Origin: JAVBOJ01 sp031550755
GTDB lineage: Bacteria; Bacillota; Clostridia; Oscillospirales; UBA929
Direction of reading: 5' to 3'
Length of the DNA: 10,181 nt
NCBI GenBank assembly: GCA_031550755.1
Contig: JAVBOJ010000085.1
Coordinates: forward strand, 1-10,181
The notes under the pieces were generated by a model. The model was not told the origin of the DNA, ran no database searches, and was given only the letters and a program-made list of their open reading frames with translations. Of the stretch, positions 6,001 through 10,181 are shown one piece after another (within the stretch, counting starts at the first letter, position 1; each line of letters opens with the position of its first letter). A program made the position numbers and the translations under genes.

Positions 6001-7285
6001 CAAGGCGGACGACACCACCTACATCCCCGAGAGCGTCACCGCCATGCTGACCGTGCTGCCGGCCAACTACACCCGTGTGCCGATCACCTGCGTCAGCTCC
6101 AACCAGCAGGTGGCAGATGTGGAGAGGAATAACGGCGAGCCGGCCTTCGGCCCGGACGGCAGTATCCGCATCTGGGGCAAGCTGCCCGGGACGGCCACGC
6201 TGAGCTTCACGGTGGGCGGCATGTTGACCGCGGTCAAGGTCACCGTGCTGCAAACGGCCACCGACCTGACCATTGTGCCGCCGCTGTCCAACCTGCTGTA
6301 CAAGAGCAAAACGCTGGCGCTGCGGGCCAATGTGACGCCGCTGAACGGCGACCAGACGGTCATCTGGGAGAGCAGCGCGCCGTCGGTTGCCTCGGTCAAC
6401 CAAAAAGGACAGGTTACGGCGCTGGCCGCCGGGGAGGTGGTCATCCGCGCCACCTCGGCGTCCAACCCGATGCTGTACGACGAGATTTTCCTGACCTGCG
6501 AGATTCCGGTATCTCAGGTCAAGCTGTCCAAAAACATTCTGACCATGGCGGTGGGCGAGGTCACCGACCTGCCGGTCACCATCACGCCGGCCAACGCCTA
6601 TCTGGGAGCGGGCTGGACGGTCAAATCCACCCGCACCGACGTGCTGACCGCCGCAGTCAGCCAGTACGGCGACGCCGTGATCCTCACGGCGCTCAAGTCG
6701 GGCAGCTCCACCATCACGGTGACCGCCGGGGACAAGACCTTCAGCTGCGCCGTGACCGTCAAGGAGGTGCCGGGAACCATTACCATCACCAACAAGCCCG
6801 CCGAGGGTTTCCTGCTACTCAAGGGCGCGGCGTTCACCCTCAAAGCCAAGATCACGCCGGCCAACGCCTTTACCGACATTGTCTGGAGCAGCTCGGACGA
6901 GACGGTGGCCACCATCAGCAAGCTAGGCGTGGTGACGGTCAAGGGCAAGGGCAGCGTCACCTTCACCGCCGCGTCGGCCTTCGACGAGGAGCTGTTTGAC
7001 GAGGTCACCATCCAGTGCGCCGTGCCGGTCACCTCCATCCGCCTCAGCCAGACCAGCCTGACCCTGCGGGTGGGCGACAGCGTGGACGTGACGGCCACGG
7101 TGAATCCCGACGGCGGCTATTACAGCCCCGGCAAGGGGCTGCTCGGCAAGTCCAACAACACGAACATCACCGTCACCCAAAACGGCGACACGTTTACCGT
7201 CACCGCCAACAAGGCGGGCACAGCCACCCTGACGGTGACCTGCGGCGGCAAGTCGGTGCTCTGCCGGGTGACGATCAAGGCGTAA
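3074..7285 (+). CDS. Secreted RCC1-propeller / multi-Ig (Big_2) protein
   Basis: This 1403-residue protein starts with TTG, 9 bases after GGAGG. Residues 1-27 are a Sec signal peptide with a likely cut after 'AARA'. Seven RCC1 repeats follow, starting near residues 36, 86, 136, 204, 255, 310 and 363, each with the pattern 'AAGxxHxxxLxxDGxxxxWGxNxxGQLGD'; together they should form one seven-bladed propeller ending near 405. Eleven Big_2-type Ig-like domains then start near 417, 499, 594, 695, 786, 873, 960, 1061, 1145, 1232 and 1318. There is no LPxTG motif, SLH domain or C-terminal membrane segment, so it is released or held non-covalently at the surface. RCC1 propellers and Big_2 domains usually bind proteins or carbohydrates; an adhesin or surface scaffold is my inference. 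The target is unknown. It is transcribed alone from 3009-3051 and is convergent with the next operon. Confidence 0.92.
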   Translation: MNTKRLISLLLTLCLLLTVAVVPAARADFTEMVIKVVSGANHTVALLSDGSVWAWGKNDMGQVGDTTNTTRFLPVRVPLPGPAADIAAGGNHSFAILSDGTLMAWGNNKNGQLGDGTTANRNRPVVIYAMQGVQKVAAGFSHTLAIDKDGTLRAWGKNDYGQLGRRNNINSLEPRLVLFEPLTDADYDAQKNELPDNQPKVLAIAAGYQHSVATLADGRVMSFGGNTSGELGDKSTLNKNMPVEVGELPGTPVSMAAGADHTLFLFADGTLYGCGSNKFGQLSPLVDIPVHDRPFKLTDGVKIGADNATISAGYQYSTAVLSAAAPGGGNVKTWGNNDWGQLGNGMQGGRGSFYVTLPGAVRVAAGYYHAEVLDTAGQLWGWAYNGFGELGDGTYLNRMSPVALPMQVFYEDVATVSDIRISPIMATWKIGVPFDGFAASLLPLNALDKSVEWSVSHTSVADIDAATGVITAKKAGTVTVYAKAYNGRTAEAQLTVKADPASVRITSAPTRLVNVGTFSRLNAEMKPTEVYDGTMVWKIVDDDGSLVESNDVAFINPTSGVLTALGNGTVRIRVYSGMKPDIFDETTVECGIYTRKITLQKDGADTARETVNIDYNVSPPVQGTVTLTAVISPANTRKSDVVWSSTNQSVAAVTPDPGNPLKAVVTAMRPGYTTITATATDGSMIFGTCGINVVPITMGLELSEYDKMIAVGEAFSLKAFATPNRAGQEVVWSLRNEDSELGKPVASVSQSGVVKGLSPGTVEVVATAADGSGKSAYCTLRVITPLARVVIVPSAITLNVDDPARKQTQLNVTYTPSHASIQELAWSTSNNNVATVDDFGLVTATGPGTCKIYGNAKDGSGKSTAAQITVITNADSLTLNYTEYPNLALGRTLVLKASLFPASSDQNVTWTLSPDSPQGVATVSDTGVVRAFGTGTVTVLCTARSNPSLQAQCVVTCVVPPTYAKMTPAAASIYLTKADDTTYIPESVTAMLTVLPANYTRVPITCVSSNQQVADVERNNGEPAFGPDGSIRIWGKLPGTATLSFTVGGMLTAVKVTVLQTATDLTIVPPLSNLLYKSKTLALRANVTPLNGDQTVIWESSAPSVASVNQKGQVTALAAGEVVIRATSASNPMLYDEIFLTCEIPVSQVKLSKNILTMAVGEVTDLPVTITPANAYLGAGWTVKSTRTDVLTAAVSQYGDAVILTALKSGSSTITVTAGDKTFSCAVTVKEVPGTITITNKPAEGFLLLKGAAFTLKAKITPANAFTDIVWSSSDETVATISKLGVVTVKGKGSVTFTAASAFDEELFDEVTIQCAVPVTSIRLSQTSLTLRVGDSVDVTATVNPDGGYYSPGKGLLGKSNNTNITVTQNGDTFTVTANKAGTATLTVTCGGKSVLCRVTIKA
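6254..7285 (+). repeat. Two-domain internal repeat in the Ig-like array
   Basis: Residues 1061-1231 and 1232-1403 of the secreted protein are two copies of a two-domain unit of about 171 residues. In each, the first Ig domain ends in a 'Y/F-D-E...C' strand followed by 'PV' ('LYDEIFLTCEIPV' and 'FDEVTIQCAVPV'). The second begins 'S.(V/I)(K/R)LS...LT..VG' and ends in a Cys-containing strand. The DNA has diverged except for short matches such as a 19-base identity at 6581-6599 and 6851-6869, so the duplication is old. Confidence 0.6.
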
Positions 7286-7315
7286 AAAAAGTCCCCGGGG
7301 CGATTCCCCGGGGAC
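7284..7315 (-). terminator. Strong terminator of the MMPL/heptad-repeat operon
   Basis: GTCCCCGGGG (7291-7300) pairs perfectly with CCCCGGGGAC (7306-7315) around a 5-base loop. On the minus strand it is followed directly by seven T's, an ideal intrinsic terminator for the operon ending at 7353. These T's are the A-run of the stop codon (TAA, 7283-7285) of the convergent secreted-protein gene. On the plus strand the stem has no U-tract, so it may only protect or weakly stop that transcript. Confidence 0.85.
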
Positions 7316-7352
7316 ACGAAGTGTCAAAAAACTACGAAATTATACAGAGCGT

Positions 7353-9047
7353 TTAGCGAAACAGGTCGAGGAGCTTCTCGATGAAGGTCTTCTTGACCGC
7401 CGGCGGCGCAACGGGTTGGGGCACTTCCATCCGGATAGCCTCTGTTTTGGCCACAAACTGCACCCGCGTGACGTTGGCGTTCTGTTTCGAGACGAAGGAA
7501 ACCGGCGCAAACTCGCTTGTCAGGCCGGACAGCAGCCCGGACAGATCCAGCCCCCCCAGCGCACCGACGCCCTCCCGCAGGGCTGAGATGCCCCCGGACA
7601 GCTCGTTGACGCCCGCCGCGATCTTGTCGTAGCCGCCGGCGGCCTGGGTCACGCCGCCTGTGTATTGCGCCAGACCGGCGTCGAAGGTTTTGTACTGATC
7701 CCGCAGGGTCGAAACGGCGGAGGCCAGCTGGTTCAGGCCGGACAGAGCGCCCTCCAGCCGCGCAAGCCCCGCGTACATCTGGTCGTATCCGGTTTTCAGC
7801 GACTGCGCCGCAGAGGAAAGCTGGGAGATCCCGCCGTCAAAGGCGGCATATTGCGTGTCCAGCTGCGACAGACCCGCCGCCAGCGTCGCCGCGCCCTGCG
7901 TTTTGGCGTTGTAGGCGGCGATCAGGGCGTTGATTTGCGGATCATTGCGGGCGGTCAGCGAGGCGATCAGCGCCGCCAGCGCGGGATCGTCGGCGGCCAG
8001 CTGCGAAGCGCCCGCGGCGCTCTGCTTCAGGCCCTGCGCGATGGCTCCGGAGGTCTGCGGCAGACCGGCGGTCTGGGCGGCCAGCGCCGCGACGCCGTCC
8101 TTGTACTGCGCCGCCGCTGCGAGCAGTTTCGCGATGTCGCCGCCGGGCGCGGTCAGCGTCCGCAGGGAGGAAAGCGACGCGTTGAGCTGGTTCAGCGCGC
8201 TCAGAAGCTGCGCCGAGCCGGTGGTCAGCGTCCCCGATTGGGTTTTCAGCTCGTCGAGCCCGGTTTGCAGCTCCGCCGCGCCCTTGGTCAGTGCTTTGGC
8301 GCCGTCGTCCAGCGAGGCGATGCCGCTTTGCAGCTCCGGCAGGCCGGCGGTCAGCTCGTCGAGCCCCTCGCCCGGCAGCTTCAGCGAAAAGGGAAGCCCC
8401 GCCAGCGTGATCGAGTCCATCTCAAAATCGCGCACATCGGCTTGGATCATATAGGTTTGCGTCGTGCCGGGCAGATGGGTGAAGGTCAGCGACTTGTTTT
8501 TGCCGGCATTGGCGACGGTCGCGCCCTCGGCGCGGATGTTTTGACACAGCGCGGTGTTCAGAGACAGCGAAATTTGCAGCGCGTAATGCGGCGAAAAGAC
8601 TTCGTCGTCCGGCGTTACGGCCAGCGTGATCTCCAGTGCGCCGGATTTTCCGGCCAGCTCCGCGCCGTCGATTGCCGCGCCGTCCAAAGTGTAGGAAAGC
8701 GCGACTTTCCATGGGAAAAAGGCGGTTTTCAGCTTGCCCTCGTAATAAAATTTGCCCTCCGGCAGGGTGGCCGTCACGCGGCCGTTTTCACTGGTCAGGC
8801 GCTCCAGCCCGGACAGATTGCGCACCGCCGTATATTCGCCGTAATCGGACAGCTCACCGGCGGTGTGATGCTCAAAGCTGTTGACGACAAAGGCGCTTTG
8901 GGGCGCACCGCCGGGCGACAACAGGACGTATACCGTCTCCTCCTTGGCGTTTTCGTTCACCGAACCGGCCGGCGCGGCCGAGGAAAACAGCAGCATCAGG
9001 CAGAGGACGACCGGGACGCCCGCCCGGAACAGTTTATTTTTCTTCAT
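7353..9047 (-). CDS. Secreted heptad-repeat protein partnered with MMPL transporter
   Basis: This 564-residue protein has a Sec signal peptide (basic 'KKNK', hydrophobic 10-22, likely cut after 'AAPA' at 27). Residues about 36-225 form a conserved N-terminal beta-rich domain ('EETVYVLLSPGGAPQ' at 36-50, 'ANAGKNKSLTFTHLPG' at 179-194, 'FEMDSI' at 208-213). Residues about 226-510 are long helical repeats of the x-x-x-Leu-x-x-Gly type found in YhgE/Pip-like proteins and likely to form a rod or coiled coil. The end (residues 545-564) is a Pro-rich linker and amphipathic helix 'FIEKLLDLFR'; no membrane segment is visible after the signal peptide. ATG 9047 lies 8 bases after AAGGAGGG, and the gene overlaps the end of the MMPL gene by 14 bases, implying coupled expression. 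It probably works with that transporter at the cell surface; the substrate is unknown. Confidence 0.85.
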   Translation of the reverse strand: MKKNKLFRAGVPVVLCLMLLFSSAAPAGSVNENAKEETVYVLLSPGGAPQSAFVVNSFEHHTAGELSDYGEYTAVRNLSGLERLTSENGRVTATLPEGKFYYEGKLKTAFFPWKVALSYTLDGAAIDGAELAGKSGALEITLAVTPDDEVFSPHYALQISLSLNTALCQNIRAEGATVANAGKNKSLTFTHLPGTTQTYMIQADVRDFEMDSITLAGLPFSLKLPGEGLDELTAGLPELQSGIASLDDGAKALTKGAAELQTGLDELKTQSGTLTTGSAQLLSALNQLNASLSSLRTLTAPGGDIAKLLAAAAQYKDGVAALAAQTAGLPQTSGAIAQGLKQSAAGASQLAADDPALAALIASLTARNDPQINALIAAYNAKTQGAATLAAGLSQLDTQYAAFDGGISQLSSAAQSLKTGYDQMYAGLARLEGALSGLNQLASAVSTLRDQYKTFDAGLAQYTGGVTQAAGGYDKIAAGVNELSGGISALREGVGALGGLDLSGLLSGLTSEFAPVSFVSKQNANVTRVQFVAKTEAIRMEVPQPVAPPAVKKTFIEKLLDLFR

Positions 9048-10181
9048 GGTCGGTTCCCTCCTTGTAAAACGACAGTCCCAATGTGGTTTTTTGAATGACC
9101 TTGTCGAGCATCATGAGCATCGTGGGCAAAAACAGAAGCACCAGCGCCGCCGACAGCAGCGCGCCGCGCCCGATGAGTGAGCCGAGCTGCCCGATGACCG
9201 GCGTGCTGGACACGGCGCTCATGATAAAGCCCGCGATGGTCAGAATCAGCGCCGAGGTGAGGATGGAGGCGGTGGTGTCGGACACGGTTTTTTCCGCCGC
9301 CGGACGTTTTTTCAGGCTTCGTCGGTTTTCCAGATACCGGTTGGCGAACAGGATAGCATAGTCCACCGTCGCGCCGAGCTGGATGGAGCTGATGATCATA
9401 AAGCCCAGATAGGCCATTTTTTCATCCAGAAAATAGGGAAACGCCAAATTGATCCAAATGGAGGTCTCAATGGTCAGCACCAACAGAAGCGGCAACGACA
9501 GCGACCGGAAGGTAAACAGCAGCGTCAGGCCGATGCCGAGAATGGCGACGATGGTGACCGTCTGGTTGTCGGCGACGACGGTCTGCTTGATGTCATAGAC
9601 GTTGGCGCTGCCGCCGGTAAGATGATACCGCCCGCCGCAGTATTTCTCGCCCAACGCGCGCAGCTCTTCCACCGCGCGGAAGGCCTCCTCGCCCTCCGAG
9701 GGGGTGAGCAGGGTGATAATCATGCGGCTGTAAGACGGGGACTCCAGATTGGACAGCGACTGCTCGGGCACAAATTCCGGCGGCACCATACTGCCCACCG
9801 TCTCCACATAGGAGATCACCGAGCCCACATAGGGCAGGGCCTTGAGCTCGTCGTTCAGTGCGCTTTGGACGGCCACGTCCTCCCGCGGCACCAGCAAAAT
9901 GACCAGATTGGATTTGCCGAACAGCTCGTCTGTGCGGGTGATTTTCCCCTCGGATTCGCCGTTCATCACCGACGCGCCGTACAAAAAGTCGTTTTTCGAC
10001 TGCGCCAGAAAGGTTGGCACGACCAGCACCACCACGAGCGCAATGACCGGCAGCCCCATTTTGACGGAAAATTTGCCGAACCGTTTAAACGTCGGCAGCA
10101 GCGAGCGGTGATGGGTTTTGTCGATGAACTTGTACGTGTACACCGTCAGCACCGGCAGCAATACCAGCACCGACAGCAGAC
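9034..10181 (-). CDS. MMPL/RND-family transporter, C-terminal half (partial)
   Basis: The reading frame is open to the right edge, so the gene continues beyond the window and 381 C-terminal residues are visible. The part seen matches the second half of an MMPL-type RND exporter: the end of a membrane segment at the edge, 'GLPVIALVVVLVVPTFLA' (seventh segment), an extracellular porter domain of about 150 residues, then five further membrane segments. The Asp-Tyr pair of the proton-relay helix is present in 'GATVDYAILFANRY' (codons at 9358-9363), equivalent to the DY pairs of mycobacterial MmpL proteins. The protein should export a lipid, peptide or drug using the proton gradient. It is the first visible gene of an operon with the heptad-repeat protein; regulator genes, often TetR in such operons, may lie further right. 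Confidence 0.9.
   Translation of the reverse strand, partial: LLSVLVLLPVLTVYTYKFIDKTHHRSLLPTFKRFGKFSVKMGLPVIALVVVLVVPTFLAQSKNDFLYGASVMNGESEGKITRTDELFGKSNLVILLVPREDVAVQSALNDELKALPYVGSVISYVETVGSMVPPEFVPEQSLSNLESPSYSRMIITLLTPSEGEEAFRAVEELRALGEKYCGGRYHLTGGSANVYDIKQTVVADNQTVTIVAILGIGLTLLFTFRSLSLPLLLVLTIETSIWINLAFPYFLDEKMAYLGFMIISSIQLGATVDYAILFANRYLENRRSLKKRPAAEKTVSDTTASILTSALILTIAGFIMSAVSSTPVIGQLGSLIGRGALLSAALVLLFLPTMLMMLDKVIQKTTLGLSFYKEGTDHEEK

Noticed and set aside
7665..9098. A 477-residue open frame on the plus strand opposite the heptad-repeat gene
   Set aside because: It is Arg/Gln/Gly-rich with no recognisable domain, runs antisense to a well-supported gene, and is best explained by GC-rich codon bias suppressing stops.

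Overview
The window looks like a chromosomal segment from a GC-rich member of the Clostridia (Firmicutes), most likely an Oscillospiraceae-type or related gut or anaerobic lineage. The reasons are strong GGAGG-type ribosome binding sites, AT-rich intergenic stretches between GC-rich genes, a DUF6514-like protein (a clostridial family), and an MMPL transporter paired with a heptad-repeat secreted protein as seen in Firmicutes. The assignment is by family resemblance only; no rRNA, tRNA or phylogenetic marker is present.

Layout, left to right. Positions 1-277 hold no convincing gene: there are two strong hairpins (1-26 and 256-281) with a shared core, a purine tract, and an AT-rich stretch with a tandem and inverted repeat. 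Positions 278-1671 are a minus-strand, two-gene, translationally coupled operon: a helix-turn-helix-like protein (1144-1671) followed by a radical SAM/SPASM protein (278-1147), with a 4-base ATGA overlap. Divergent from it, at 1766-2353 on the plus strand, is a small cytoplasmic von Willebrand factor A (vWA) protein with an intact metal-binding (MIDAS) motif. A bidirectional terminator (2400-2432) separates it from a convergent small DUF6514-like gene (2492-2815, minus), whose promoter contains a palindrome.

Positions 2816-3073 are an AT-rich divergent control region. The plus-strand gene at 3074-7285 dominates the window. It encodes a secreted protein of about 1400 residues: a signal peptide, seven RCC1 repeats (one predicted seven-bladed propeller), then eleven bacterial Ig-like (Big_2-type) domains, with no cell-wall anchor visible.

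Convergent with it is a minus-strand operon ended by a very strong hairpin at 7284-7315. It contains an MMPL/RND-family transporter, whose N-terminal half lies beyond the right edge (9034-10181), and an overlapping secreted heptad-repeat protein (7353-9047). These two probably act together at the cell envelope.

The parts most worth a second look are the divergent vWA / HTH / radical SAM module, the RCC1-Big_2 architecture with its two-domain internal repeat, and several well-formed palindromes in the intergenic regions. I did not find clear evidence of a phage, insertion sequence, CRISPR array, or any wholly new defence or biosynthetic system.
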